Under the pieces are notes generated by a model. The model was not told where the DNA came from and made no database searches. It worked only from the letters and a program-made list of their open reading frames with translations. This document shows positions 1 to 11,900 of a stretch of 64,000 nt of DNA, in pieces. This stretch comes from Plasmodium coatneyi (lineage: Eukaryota > Apicomplexa > Aconoidasida > Haemosporida > Plasmodiidae), in contig NC_033563.1 in assembly GCF_001680005.1 (NCBI RefSeq), positions 1,302,001 to 1,366,000 on the forward strand, written 5' to 3'. Position 1 is the stretch's first letter. Each line of letters begins with the position of its first letter. Made by a program: the position numbers and the translations under genes.

Positions 1-51
1 GCAGGTAAAGTGGACAGAAACGTGGCCAAGGCGAAAACTCTTCAGTGCAGC

Positions 52-1936
52 ATGGAGTCGAGTAGCAGCTTACCCAAATGGGACATGCCGCCCAAGGAGG
101 GCAAGAAAATAACGGGTTTGCTCGTGAATAACTCCCTGACGCGCAGCAAGGTGGAATTCGTTCCGCAGGTAAGGCGCCAGCGGCTCTGGGTACAAATGGG
201 AAGAATCATTGAAAATGCTAAACAGTGCCACCACGAATAACCATCCCTACCTTCTATCCCCATCGCAGGAGAAGAACCAAATCAGGTGGTACGCATGTGG
301 ACCCACGGTGTACGACGCGGCGCACCTGGGTCACGCCAGGACCTACGTCAGCTTCGACATAATCAGGAGAATCCTCGTGAACTATTTCAATTATGATGTT
401 TTCATGGTGATAAACATAACGGATATCGATGACAAAATTATTAAGAGAAGTGAAGAGGAGAAAGTAAGCTTCACAGAACTAGCCAGAAAATGGGAATTGG
501 AATTTTGGGAAGACATGAAAAAGCTGAATGTCCTCCTCCCGACGGCCATCACCAGGGTCAGCGAATACGTTGATCAGATTATTCAGTATATAGAAAAAAT
601 TATTGCAAATAAATATGCCTATGTGAGTGAAGAAGGTAGTGTATACTTCGACATTGATGCGTTTAAAAAGGATCCAAAGCATTTTTACGCGCGCATGGAA
701 CCACTCTCTGTGAAGGACGAAACGAAAATTTTGGAAGGGGAAGGAGATCTAGGTGTCATATCAAAGACGAAAAAAAATTCGTACGATTTTGCTCTGTGGA
801 AATCATCCAAACCGAATGAACCTTATTGGGACTCTCCTTGGGGGAAAGGAAGACCTGGATGGCATATAGAATGTTCAACAATGGCTAGTAACATTTTAGG
901 AAGTGTTCTAGACATACATAGTGGAGGAGTAGATCTTCGGTTCCCACATCATGACAATGAGTTAGCTCAAAGTGAAGCTTTCTTTGACGAAAGTCAGTGG
1001 GTCAATTATTTTCTCCATTCGGGGCATCTACACATAGAAGGTTTAAAAATGTCCAAGTCTTTGAAAAATTTTATAACCATAAAACATATGCTAAGTGAGT
1101 ATACGCCTAATCAGATACGTATTTTATTTTTACTGAACAAATGGGACAACTTTATGAATTATAGTCCAAATGGAGAAAGCATGGTTCAGTGTGTAGAGAT
1201 TGACAAATTTCTGTTTAACTTTTTCGCATTACTGGAAATGAAAATAAAAAACTTCCACTTGAGTAACTCCAATTTGTTTTGGACTCAAGTGGACAACAAC
1301 CTTAACAACCTATTCCGTTCGACAAAGAGCAGAATCCATCAATCACTTTTGGACAATTTCAATACGCCTGAAGTTATCTTAGCGTTACAGAAGCTAATCA
1401 CCGAAATTAATATATACCTGCAAAATGAGAAAGTTCAAATTGGGTTACTCCTGGAGCTGAAGCATTATATCTCCTTCATACTGGATACCTTCGGATTAGC
1501 ATATGGTCAAACGCAAAGTGGGAAAAATGAAAAATTTGATGAACTTCTCCAAACGCTTGGCACGTATAGAAGCAACATTCGGACGACACTACAGAGCAAT
1601 GCTAAACTGATTAGGAAAATTATGAAGGAGACAAAGGATGTTACCAAAAAGGGAGGACAGAAAGATGAAAGTAATTCTACTGCCCCGGAGAAGGACCTAC
1701 TTTACGCCGAATTTGTTAACAGTGTAAAGGCTAACAATGATACGTTACTGAAGGAGTGCGATTTGCTACGAGATGAACGGCTGCTAAACCTGGGCATACT
1801 CATCGATGATAGACCAAACAACGAGTTCGTCGTCAAGGTGCTTGATGAGAACCAACTGCAGCAGGAGAAGCGCAAGCGTGAGCAGGAACTCAATAAGAAG
1901 AAAAGCAAAAGTGACCAAAATGAGAAGCGCGAATGA
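52..1936 (+). CDS. CysRS: Cysteinyl-tRNA synthetase (two exons seen, 5' end possibly incomplete)
   Basis: Charges tRNA-Cys with cysteine (class I synthetase). Exons 52..168 and 269..1936 join in phase 0 across a GT-AG intron (169-268), giving 594 residues from the ATG at 52. Seen: the N-terminal family block [14 protein letters not shown]; the nucleotide-binding stretch [10 protein letters not shown] with the zinc-ligand Cys; the HIGH-type motif HLGH (about residues 58-61); HIECSTMAS and [11 protein letters not shown], which carry further zinc ligands; and the KMSKS loop. The C-terminus is a Lys/Glu-rich tail. The frame stays open upstream of 52 to the window edge, so more N-terminal sequence may exist. 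In P. falciparum one CysRS gene is reported to serve both cytosol and apicoplast through alternative 5' splicing. The identity is secure; the start is not. Confidence 0.93.
169..268 (+). other. Intron of the CysRS gene
   Basis: A 100-bp GT-AG intron with donor CAG|GTAAGG and acceptor ATCGCAG|GAG. It splits the conserved N-terminal block from the Rossmann-fold signature, and removing it keeps phase 0. Reading through it leaves the conserved block without its continuation, which supports removal. Confidence 0.85.
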
Positions 1937-2879
1937 TCAACGTAGCGATGAACATATCGAACGTAGCAAACGTGGTGAATGCACAAGGTTGGCCATCCCC
2001 CACGGTTGAAGTGGCGAGGCAGCCCCTTTCCGACGAATGTTTTTTTTTGCATTATAAAAAATGATAAAAAGTGTTTTTTCATGTATTGCCATTTTTTTTG
2101 CAAAATTTTCCAATTGTTTCCATTTTTTTCATCTTACCGCTCGCAAACACACCCATGATGCGCGACGGAAAAACGACTTCATTCGGGAGAAGCCCCCCGC
2201 GCGTTTCACGTTTGTCCTTTCGAAACAGTAAAATAGGAATTGATAAAATGGAGGAAGCTGCCATCCATTTTTTTTTTAAAGAAAATCATTGAGCCACCGC
2301 GTTCATTTGTGTAATGCGAAAAATAGGCAAAGGGCTGAATAAGGTGGGAAAAAATATATCGTTTCGGGGAGTGGCGAAGCTTAAACGATCCGCTCAGTGT
2401 CCTCTTTATTTTTTGGCACCTCGCAAAAGTTCCCTTTCTTACTTGATGCCCACATGCAATATATTGCAACAGTTTGTCGCCCCATATATATATATTTTTT
2501 TTTTTTACCATGTTGAGAAGCAATTTATTTTTCCTAAATACCACGCAGAAATAACCTTGATGGGAATATTTTTTCCCTTTTAATGATCCCTCTGATGATG
2601 AAAAAAAATGGGAATTCCCCTCCCCCCCTTTGCAGTTGTTTTAGGGAGGGGAAATAACGTCCCGGCGCTTCACCGAAGGGATAACCCCAACAGAGGGGTC
2701 AGGAGGGTGAAAAGGCAACTGCAACAGGGCGATTTAGGAGATATGTACTTATGTAGGTAGCCGTGCTCTGCACATTTTCCCACCTCAAGAGTTACCCCCT
2801 CGAGTAGGCCATTCTTGCCGTATATACTTTCACTTCCCCCCTGTGATTGCCCCTTTCACTACACCACTTCACCTGCACC
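1937..2879. other. Intergenic region, CysRS to splicing factor gene
   Basis: This stretch is AT-rich with T- and A-tracts and a short TA run near 2485. The open frames in it have no coding character. It should hold the 3' end of the CysRS transcript and the promoter and leader of the next gene in the same direction. I see no RNA gene. Confidence 0.6.
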
Positions 2880-4094
2880 ATGGCCGAACGGAAAGTGCTG
2901 AACAAGTACATCCCCCCGGATTTCGATCCGGACAAATTAGCGGAAAGCAAAAAATTGATGAGAAAAATAGAAAAGAAAAAGAACAAGAGCAATAAGTATA
3001 ACAGGAAGAAGAAGCATTTTTTAAACATCCGAATGATGTACCCCTTCACACTGAAGTGCAACAAATGCAAAAGCTTCACATACGTTGGAACGAAATTCAA
3101 TTCCAGAGTTGAAAAATTAAGAGACGAAAGTTACCTGAACATCCCAATTTGGCAATTTTATGGAAAATGCTTTGAGTGTAAAAATGAAATTATTTTCAAA
3201 ACGGATCCAAAAAATGGAGACTACATTTTAATAGCTGGAGGAATAAGAACATATGATGCACACAAGGAGCAAGAAATTGCCGATGATTATTATCGAGAGA
3301 ATAATCTCATCAAGGAGGAAGATAAAGTGAAGAACAAAGAAAAGGAGTCCTACAATGCTCTGCTAGAATTAAAAACAAATGAACAATTGGAGGAATTGCA
3401 AAATATGAACAGAAGACACATAGACAAATTTAACAGCATCAATAAGGCGCTAGATAAATTGTACGAAAAGAGCGAAATGAAAAATAATAAAAATAATTTT
3501 TTCATGAGCAATTTAGATTCGGAAGATGAAATGGCGTTTTTCACTTTGCTTCGAAAAAGTAGGGCGGCTGCAGATCAGCCGGGGGGCGCGCCAACAGGGT
3601 CGATATCACGCGAGGACGACGTCATCATAGAGGAGGAGGTGTTAGAAGAGGAAGCAAGCTCACATAACAGTGACTCCCAGAACGGCGACTCACATAAGAG
3701 CGACGAGCATAACAGCAACTGTGACAAGAGCGACACAGATGACGCACTGCAAAAGAGCCCCCTACGTAAAACGAAAGAAATCTCGGAGGGATTCAAAAAA
3801 AGGCATATTCATAGTGACGAAGCGGCAAAAGCAGGCATGGAAGGAGCGATCAAGGTTCGGAGAACAAACCAAGTGAGTACTGATGACGTGCAGGAAACGG
3901 AAGGGTCCATGACCAAACCCAGAATCAGCATTTTCAAAAACCGCCTATCAGCTGTAGGCACCGAACAAAGTGCGAAAAGGAACAATTTTGAAAAGAGTTA
4001 CAACTTTGTCATTAAAAAGAAGGAGGACCTTTCGAGCATTCTTAATGAGTACAATTCGGATAGCGATGGCAACTCCGATGGCGCAAGTAGTTAA
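2880..4094 (+). CDS. Yju2/CWC16 family (CCDC94-like) pre-mRNA splicing factor
   Basis: A single-exon gene of 404 residues starting MAERKVLNKYIPPDFDP, the hallmark opening of the Yju2/CCDC94 family. Members join the spliceosome with the Prp19 complex and act around the first catalytic step. Seen: two CxxC pairs (CNKC near residue 60 and CFEC near residue 98) that form the family's zinc site; a block ending FKTDPKNGDY; and the following GGIRTYDAHKE. From about residue 115 the protein is helical and charged, with an acidic Ser/Asp/His repeat patch (about 260-295). The C-terminal part is disordered, as is usual for Plasmodium versions. The ATG at 2880 was chosen because the family begins exactly there; an earlier in-frame start would be a non-ATG codon. 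Confidence 0.93.
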   Translation: MAERKVLNKYIPPDFDPDKLAESKKLMRKIEKKKNKSNKYNRKKKHFLNIRMMYPFTLKCNKCKSFTYVGTKFNSRVEKLRDESYLNIPIWQFYGKCFECKNEIIFKTDPKNGDYILIAGGIRTYDAHKEQEIADDYYRENNLIKEEDKVKNKEKESYNALLELKTNEQLEELQNMNRRHIDKFNSINKALDKLYEKSEMKNNKNNFFMSNLDSEDEMAFFTLLRKSRAAADQPGGAPTGSISREDDVIIEEEVLEEEASSHNSDSQNGDSHKSDEHNSNCDKSDTDDALQKSPLRKTKEISEGFKKRHIHSDEAAKAGMEGAIKVRRTNQVSTDDVQETEGSMTKPRISIFKNRLSAVGTEQSAKRNNFEKSYNFVIKKKEDLSSILNEYNSDSDGNSDGASS

Positions 4095-5114
4095 AATGGA
4101 AGCGCCTTCTGTCCGTAAGTGCAATGTGTGAAGTGCGCATATCGGAACATACTCTATTTGTGTCACCATTTTTTTTTTTTTTTTGTTACCAAATTTGAAA
4201 GCAAATTTGCTCCTTCACGGATGTACTACGTTGATACATTTTTCGCGAAATGTAGTAGTTTTTACAGTAGACAGAAGTGTCTAAGTATGCACATTTGTAT
4301 GCATGCGTGTGATGTGTACACGCACGATCTTCACTCGCGTATATGTCCAATTCGGCACTAACTGTGCGAGTATTTTATTTTTTTAAGTGAAACATGTATT
4401 GCCAAGTTTGTGCGCACAATGTTGGGGCACGTTTTATGACTGATCTTGTATGTCTACAAAGATGTACATCTTTACCTGCAATTAAGATTTTGCTTTAAAA
4501 CTTTTCCCCAAATGGGAAAAAATTTACACATGGCAGTGAAGCGTATCTTAGTTTTTAAAAAACAAAAAAAAAATAGGCAGTCGAGAAAGCAAGTTCTATC
4601 AAAATTAAATCAACACAAATGAGCAGTGTTCAAATATGTTACGTATAAATCAAAAAGCAAGGCAATGAAAAAAAAAAAAAAAAAAGAATTGCCTAAAATG
4701 TGTGTTCACATTGAAACAGTTTATTCGGGTAATACAAATTTTTTCATATGTTGTACATGATGAGCGCACCGGCATACTTTTCTGTTTCTGTTCTTAATTT
4801 TGCAAACGAATAAAAGGGGGGTAAGGACAGCTAGCTATTTTTTAAATCGCTTAACTAGCCATTTTTAATTCTTCCAACTATTTTTTTTTTTTTTTTTTCA
4901 AAAAGTTTCCAGCTCAAAAGGCACCACATTTTAAAAAAATTGTGAACTGTTCAGATTTTTTTCCCAAATGTTGCAAATGTGTGTACTTGTGGTTACCCAT
5001 ATAATATATTTTTTTTTATCTTTGATAGCAAAAATGCACCCATGCCATTTTCCACTTAGTGAAATAAAAAAAGGAGATCAATCCCGTTAAGCACACCCCC
5101 GCCAATTAACCCTG
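4095..5114. other. Intergenic region between convergent genes
   Basis: The region separates two genes that point toward each other and should hold both 3' untranslated regions. It has several homopolymer tracts (poly-T near 4165 and 4885, poly-A near 4668) and no convincing open frame or structured RNA. Confidence 0.6.
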
Positions 5115-6119
5115 TTAGGAGTTTCCGCCTTGGTTCTCTTCAGGTGGCACTCTATTGTATCTTTCGTAGTCCCAGTTTTTCAAGAAATATGCAGGTAAAT
5201 AGCAATCGTTGCATTTTAAGAATTCATTCTTTACCGTATCACGGACTGAACCGATGGAAGAGTAGCCGTGATTATATAAAATGCAATAATCAAATTTAAA
5301 ATATAAAATAAATGTCCAAATGGCTCCATAGGTCCAGTAAAAAACTGGATTTAAATACAAATATGGTGGGAGTCCCCTTGAACTGATATTCAATATTTGT
5401 AACTTTTCACTATGCGTATCGTTAAACCTTGTGCCATTAATAAATGCTATAGGTGGGAAGAATTCACAAGAATCGACGAAATTTTCTTTCATTTGATCTA
5501 TCCTGCTAATTCGATGTTGTCTTTGGAAGGTTTCTATAAATTTTGTAATGCTACTTTTCCATGTCCCCTTAATAACAGTAATGTCAAAATCGTACATATA
5601 TACACATTCGTTTAAAAATTGGTACACTTCTGGAAATTCGTTTATTTCGTCTTTAAAATAAATTAACTTTGGTTTTTTTCTTTTCCCCTTCACATCATGT
5701 ATGTATTTAGCATATGCACACCTGAAAAGGTGTAAAATTACGACGGCATCTTTCCCTCCATTAAAGGACAGAAAAACATTATCCTTGCAAAGACGAAACA
5801 TATCGTAAATGTGATATATTGCTGTCATTATATCATCTGATAATTCGATTATTTTTTTCCTTAATATCGTTTCGTCTTTATAATAATTAATAACATCGTA
5901 ATTGTACATCCTACGTTTGATAACGTCACGGTTTTTTGCATCGCTTCCCGTTTTGTTCTCATTCTGATGCGGCTTATCACAGTCCTTCGACGTCCTATCA
6001 CTGCATTCTTTTAATTGGTTTGACTCTTTAACATGTTCCTTATGTAATTTTTCGATTTTTTCAGACAACTTGAGGGCGTTCCAGTAATCCTTCCACTCAT
6101 CCTCGTCTGCGGATGCCAT
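5115..6119 (-). CDS. FAD synthetase (FMN adenylyltransferase), PAPS-reductase-like fold
   Basis: A single-exon gene of 334 residues. It should transfer AMP from ATP to FMN to make FAD. Seen: the PP-loop SFNGGKDAVV (about residues 118-127); YFKDEINEFPEVYQF, where substrate-contacting residues of the FAD1 family lie; the GTRFND loop; and a C-terminal block (VFYWTYGAIWTFI, then GYSSIGS) matching the eukaryotic FAD1-type domain. The first 75 residues are a charged extension without family similarity. The adenylyltransferase domain stands alone, with no riboflavin kinase or molybdopterin-binding part attached. The gene shares a 2.8-kb divergent upstream region with the gene at 8967. Confidence 0.88.
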   Translation of the reverse strand: MASADEDEWKDYWNALKLSEKIEKLHKEHVKESNQLKECSDRTSKDCDKPHQNENKTGSDAKNRDVIKRRMYNYDVINYYKDETILRKKIIELSDDIMTAIYHIYDMFRLCKDNVFLSFNGGKDAVVILHLFRCAYAKYIHDVKGKRKKPKLIYFKDEINEFPEVYQFLNECVYMYDFDITVIKGTWKSSITKFIETFQRQHRISRIDQMKENFVDSCEFFPPIAFINGTRFNDTHSEKLQILNISSRGLPPYLYLNPVFYWTYGAIWTFILYFKFDYCILYNHGYSSIGSVRDTVKNEFLKCNDCYLPAYFLKNWDYERYNRVPPEENQGGNS

Positions 6120-8966
6120 GCTTTCAAACGTTTCACATGAATCGGGGTCTTATCGTTATTTTAAGGGATTAAAAAAAAGAAAAGGGGGCAAGAATTGCAT
6201 CTCATATCATATTTTTTTACACGTTAATCAGTTGTAGAAAAAAAAAGAAAAGGTTATAGTAAGCGACTTTGACGTTGCGCGAGTATCCCCACGTGTTTTC
6301 TTCCATATAGAACGCGTTTATTGCATGGAAAAGAAAAAAAAAAAAAAAAGTTCACTCAAAAAGGGAAATGCTAGGGTGAAAGAAAATAACTGACAGGACA
6401 AAAATCTCTAACGGAGGAACCTTTTAAAATTGCACAAGGGCCTGCCAAAAAACCACATTCAATGTGTTAGAGGTATATGCGAAGCGGAGCTGCGCTCGGG
6501 GCCAACGCAAAGGTGGCAAAAAAAAAAAAAAAAAAAAGAGCAAGAAAAAACTTTCACCTTTCTTCATTTCGTGCGCGCTGTTAAAATGGGGCTCCCGTCA
6601 TATGGGACAAGAAGTAAAGCAAAGGTAGCATAGGAAGGGAAGAAATGCGTAGCGGAAAAAGGTGCACTGTGAAAAATACATTAAAACAGGTTTGCAGAGG
6701 CTATTCCCACAATGTGGCGAAATTATGCAAGAACTTTGCAACTGTTATAATTCCCCCTTCTTCCCATTTTTTTTCCATTGGCTCCAATGAACACGCAGGA
6801 GAGGTTACCATCACGCGATTTTGAACAGTTTTGTGAACAACTTTAAATATAGAAACTCCGCAAGAATCGAAATTTTGTATAAGGGTGAACAGAATGGCAA
6901 GTTGAACGGCGTGCCATGGTTAATATTGGCCTTTTCTTACGAGTTTGTTAGCTATGCGTCACTTTATCGGAATAATTTTTTTTTTGTGTGTAACCCCTAG
7001 GGGAGGGCGGATGAACTGAATTAATTCCATTCCCCTTTTTCGATATTATCATTTTACCAGTGGATGGAAGGGGGTGGCAACGTCGGAGTGTCGTGCGTGA
7101 GCAAGAAGAAGGAACAACCAGGAAGGGAAATGTTGCTTGTTCTGTAGAATCCACATGATGCTAAGGTACATATATATGAACATGTGTGTGACCATTTAGC
7201 CCCACGTGACACCTTAGCATGACCTCAAAACATTCGAATTGTAATATTTTTATTTATTAAAAAAAAGGTGAAATGTAGACCAAGTTGAGAATGGCCACTC
7301 CTGTCAACCATTCGCCCGTTAATGCAGGATTAAAATTTTCGTTTACATTTTGTGAATAAAAGAGGATGGTCCTTAAGGCACATATGTGCTCCGAACCCCC
7401 ACATCACCCCAAAGGGGAGCTACTTTAAATGAAAAAAAAAAAAAAAAAATGCGAAGGTACCATTTGCGTGTGTATGGTTGCGCATTGGTGCAAAAATTAA
7501 ATTTTTCTTTCCGCCTGAGGGAATATTCTTACCTATACCCACGTGAAATATGAGCGTTGTTAACTCGCTTTGAAAATTGGAAATGCACACAAATCAGACC
7601 ACTGGCGTTTCACATACAGACGCATACGTGAACATTCTTACAACGCTCTATGTTAGCCACCCTATGTTGCCGCCGCACACAAGTACACACTTCGTTCGAC
7701 ACGCTTGACACGTTTAAAAAAAGGGGGGGATGGAAAGGCAAGCATACTGCAATAGTTGCAGATACCACTAATATGAAGCGCATTGGTAAAGAAGCAGAAA
7801 ATAATTCTGCGTAAGAAAGCGTTGATTCGCTTTTGAAACAGTCTTTTTGACAGGTGCTGCATTGGTGGCGCCTGTTCCGCAGCGTAGTTACAGAAATTGT
7901 TTTTCGAGCTTCAGGGATGGACAACAAGCTTTAAATTTTAATTCTGCAGCTATGGTGATCCATTCGCCAGTAGCAGTATACCCCCTCGTTAAGTATTTTC
8001 CTTTCCTTTTTTTTTAATAAATGTGCGTGCAGTTCCTAATGTGAAGTTCCCATTGTCCAATCCATTTGAAAAAAAAAAAAAAAATACACTACAAGGATGG
8101 TGCGGACAAAGCAGTACACATTTTGACCGCCATACAAAAGGCAACTCCTTTGCACTTTCGTGCATTTTTTGTTATTTCGTTTTCCCATTTTGTCTGTAAC
8201 ATTGTGCAAGGTTGACAATACGGAATATGCTTCAAAAAGAAAAAAAAGAACGTTCGATAGCACTTCATTTTTTTTGTTTAACTGCCAAAATGTTATTTTG
8301 TAAATCCATAAATTAAGTGTAACAAAAAAATTAAGCATGTTACATGGGGCAAAAAAGAGTAAAAAAAAAAAATTACACAAAAATAAATCCTTTTTTTGAG
8401 GACATTGTTTTGTTTGTAGACGAACATTTTTTTTCGTTTTCTTTTTCTATGTATGTTTCTTACATTGTAAATTTCACGCCCACTTTTTCTTTTTTTTTTT
8501 TCGTCCAACACTTTTTATGGCAGTATTCTGGACAACGTTAATAGTTCTGAGTACGGACATGCTCGTAAGACACCTTACTGTGCAATTTGTACAACTTGTG
8601 AAACTTATTTTTTTTTTTTTTTTTTGCATTGACAACACACCTGTTGTGTAATTTTTGCGTGTACCCTTAGCGTTTATTTTCCAGTCCCGCTAGCGGTTGT
8701 TCTTGGATAACTCCTCTGTTTCGTCATACATCGCCCCAGGGACTACACACATTTCTAGACCATGCAGATGGTTTAGTGGTGCCTCTTTTCGACCACACAA
8801 TCGACACGAAGGAGTATTTTGACCTCTTTTCCCCGGAGTGGCGCCTTCTTCATAAATTGTTTACTCCGATATTTATCAAAACTGTTTGATCGGCTACCCT
8901 GCTTAACGAACATTCCGTAACGGAGAGAAAAGGACCCCAACAGGATATCCCCCCCATTTCGAGACG
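6120..8966. other. Long divergent intergenic region
   Basis: The 2.8 kb between two gene starts probably holds both promoters and long leaders. Homopolymer tracts lie near 6325, 6520, 7435, 8075 and 8615. No tRNA-like or other structured RNA was recognised. A small ATG-started frame at 6586 with a GTAAAG donor could open a short spliced gene and is treated as a finding. The remaining open frames look random. Confidence 0.5.
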
Positions 8967-11900
8967 ATGTTTTTTTCTGTGGAGAAGGAGGACAATTCGG
9001 AAGGTATGACAAAATGTAAGCTGGAAGAAGAGGGGGTGACTCCCCTTTCGGACGTGGCGAGTAGAGACATGAAAGGAGTACTGAACGATCACCTGATGAA
9101 ACAGAACAGCAACACAATGGGGAAAGAAACTACGATGATAAAAAAGAACGAACATACTGAAAGCGCATCCAATGAGAAAAATAGAAGAAAAGAAAACGTA
9201 GAGACGCCAATGCAGTACACCATAAGTATGTTGGACGAATTCGTGTCCAAGACGAGTGAATATTCGAAGCTGTTTATGAGCCATTTTAATGAAGAGGAAT
9301 CTCACATCGTAGAAAAAGGAAATAGTACAAATTTGTTGGTAGACCAAACGGGTATTGGCCAAGTGGAAGGCGAACAAAATGATCACTCTGGGAAGGATAG
9401 TCATATGGTTCAAAATCGAGAAAAGGAAAATATCATGACCGAGTTCCACAGGACCATGTTTTCTACAGAGTATAACGAGAACGATACGAAAAATGATTGT
9501 TACATGGGCAATTGTAAGGAGGAGGAGATATTGCATGAGTCGAATAATGTCTACTCATGTTACTCCAGCCACGCGTTTGACCAGATAGACAACACCACAA
9601 CATTCAAAGGGGCGAATCAATCTGAAGAAACTTCTGGGGATGCTAACTTAAATGGGGGGAAGAACCAAAATGGGATGCTTCTCCATGCGGAAAAGAATGA
9701 AGAGACCGTTAAGGGTGAGGATATACCCACTGATGAGGAAGCCAAAGGGGAAAGGTACTCTACATATAGCACTGGGAAAAGTAACACCTATGATTATATT
9801 GAAAAATACTCTGACGAGGAAATGAGTGAAGAGGCGAAGGAGGAAGAGCCTCTAAAAGGTGAACTCAAGAACGAAAAAGAAGAACTTCAAATGAGTAACA
9901 CAATTGGCAAACCAGCATTAAGTAACAAATCGCTAGAAGAACTGAACTACAGCAACAGGAAATCTCCCTCCCCCTCGCTTATAGAGAAAGGGAGCCTGCT
10001 AGACATCTCTTCCATAGCGGATGAGGCAAGGAAGAGGGTGTATGCTGAGCTGGGTTATAACTTAAGCGATATGAACAGTTTGTGCGTGCCCCTCAAGGGG
10101 AACAACAAAGGGAAAGACGTGGAGGACGTTTCTAGTGGGAAGTCGGATATGGATACTATGCAAAAGGAGAGCAAACCGGATGAAGCATTACAGTTGCCGC
10201 ATGTGGGAAGCGACTCCTGCAGTGAGAGCGGCGGAAGCAGCAGGAACGGCTCCGCAGAGTTAGAAAAAATATTTACCAAGTACCAATTTGAGGTCTCTCA
10301 TGTGTCCAAGTACTTTGACTTTGAGAAGAACGAACAGAAGGAAGGGGTCAACGTGGTGGATGACGTGGTGGACAAAGTGGTGGAGGAGGAGCATGCCCAT
10401 GTTGAGAACGAAGACGAAACACATCCATTTAACATGGATGCGCTGAAAGGAACGTCCTCCATGAACTTCTCCTGCGAGGAAGAATCCGTCAACCTGGATG
10501 TGTACTCAACCAACTACATAACGGAGGACGTGCTGAAGAGTATGCTAAACATAAAGGAGGAAAGAATCACCTTTGAAACATTTAAGAATGCCTGCTCAGA
10601 TGTGAATTACGAAATTAATTTGTCCAACGTGGAACTGCTCTACAACGCTATTTTGCGTCACCGTAATGGTAGTGCAAAGGAGGAACATATGAAGGACTGT
10701 TCGCCCAACTCTGATGAGGAAAACCTGGAGAAGAAATGCACAGGCGAGGAGAAAAATGAGGAAGAAAAGTATATAACCCTTGCTGACATAAAATCATATA
10801 TCATAGAGAGAAATGAAAAGAATAGTAACTACTTTAACGAAATTATGAAGATGGTCGTCCATTTTAATAATATACTTTTACTAATGAGGAGTAACAACCA
10901 TTTAGACGTGGAAGACAAACTACTGTTTGAACTGTTGTCCTTAAAATTCGCATCCTTATTTAACGAGATCCTGCATGTACAGAACAACTTCGATAGCCTG
11001 ATCAAACACATTAACGAAATTATTAAACTTATTCTCTTAGAGGAGGACTCTAAGAAGAGAACCTTGAAGGATATTATATCGGACTACTTAACCAGTCAGA
11101 AGATTTTGGTTCACAAGAATGAGCTCCTCTCTCAGATGAGCGGCGCTCGTCACACCGAAGCGGGCGAAGACGTGGCGGAAAACACCTCCGTAGAGGGCAA
11201 CACTTCGCCTGACCAGCAAACGGAAGGGAAGGATTCCCCCATGATCAACGAACAGGGGGATACCACATCAGCAACGAAGTTGATAGATGCAGAGAACAAT
11301 ACTCGTAATTTGACAAAGGACATTATAATGGGTGAAATAAAGAACACCAAGGAGGAAGGCGCACGTAACGATGACACGAAGAAACATTCGACTGCCTGCA
11401 CGAAACGGAAGGGCAAAAGGTTAGGCACGCCCTTCCACAAGGAGTTGGCTCATTCGAGTGGCACCAGCGCTATGAGCGGCAGCAACGGGGTCAGCGGAAA
11501 GACTGGAGGAGGTAATGCTAATCCCAGTGACAACAAATCCAACACGAACCTAACGCAGACGGGGGCAAAACCGGCCACGTGCAAAAATGCCAAACTGAAC
11601 GAATCGATGATCAGAAAGACACGTCAAAAACAGGAAGGCACAAAAGGATTAACCAAAAGTGAGGAGGAAAATGAAAAAAATAAAAAAATGAATAAAGCAA
11701 AAAAAGCTAAAAAATCGAACAAAGGAGAAACAGCGGATGAGACGAACTCCAGCGATCTAACCGATGGAAAGAAGAAGAATGAATTAGCAAAGAATTTGAA
11801 GCAGAAAAAAACGGCGGCAATCTCCAAAAATGTTGAAGAAAAAACAGCAATGGACGCTAAAAAAGTGGGAACCAGTGAGAAGGGCGAAAAGGGCCCCAAA

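Noticed and set aside
8850..9536. 228-codon minus-strand frame over the start of the 2169-residue protein gene
   Set aside because: It is antisense to a much longer, better supported coding frame and its composition is that of a complementary shadow.
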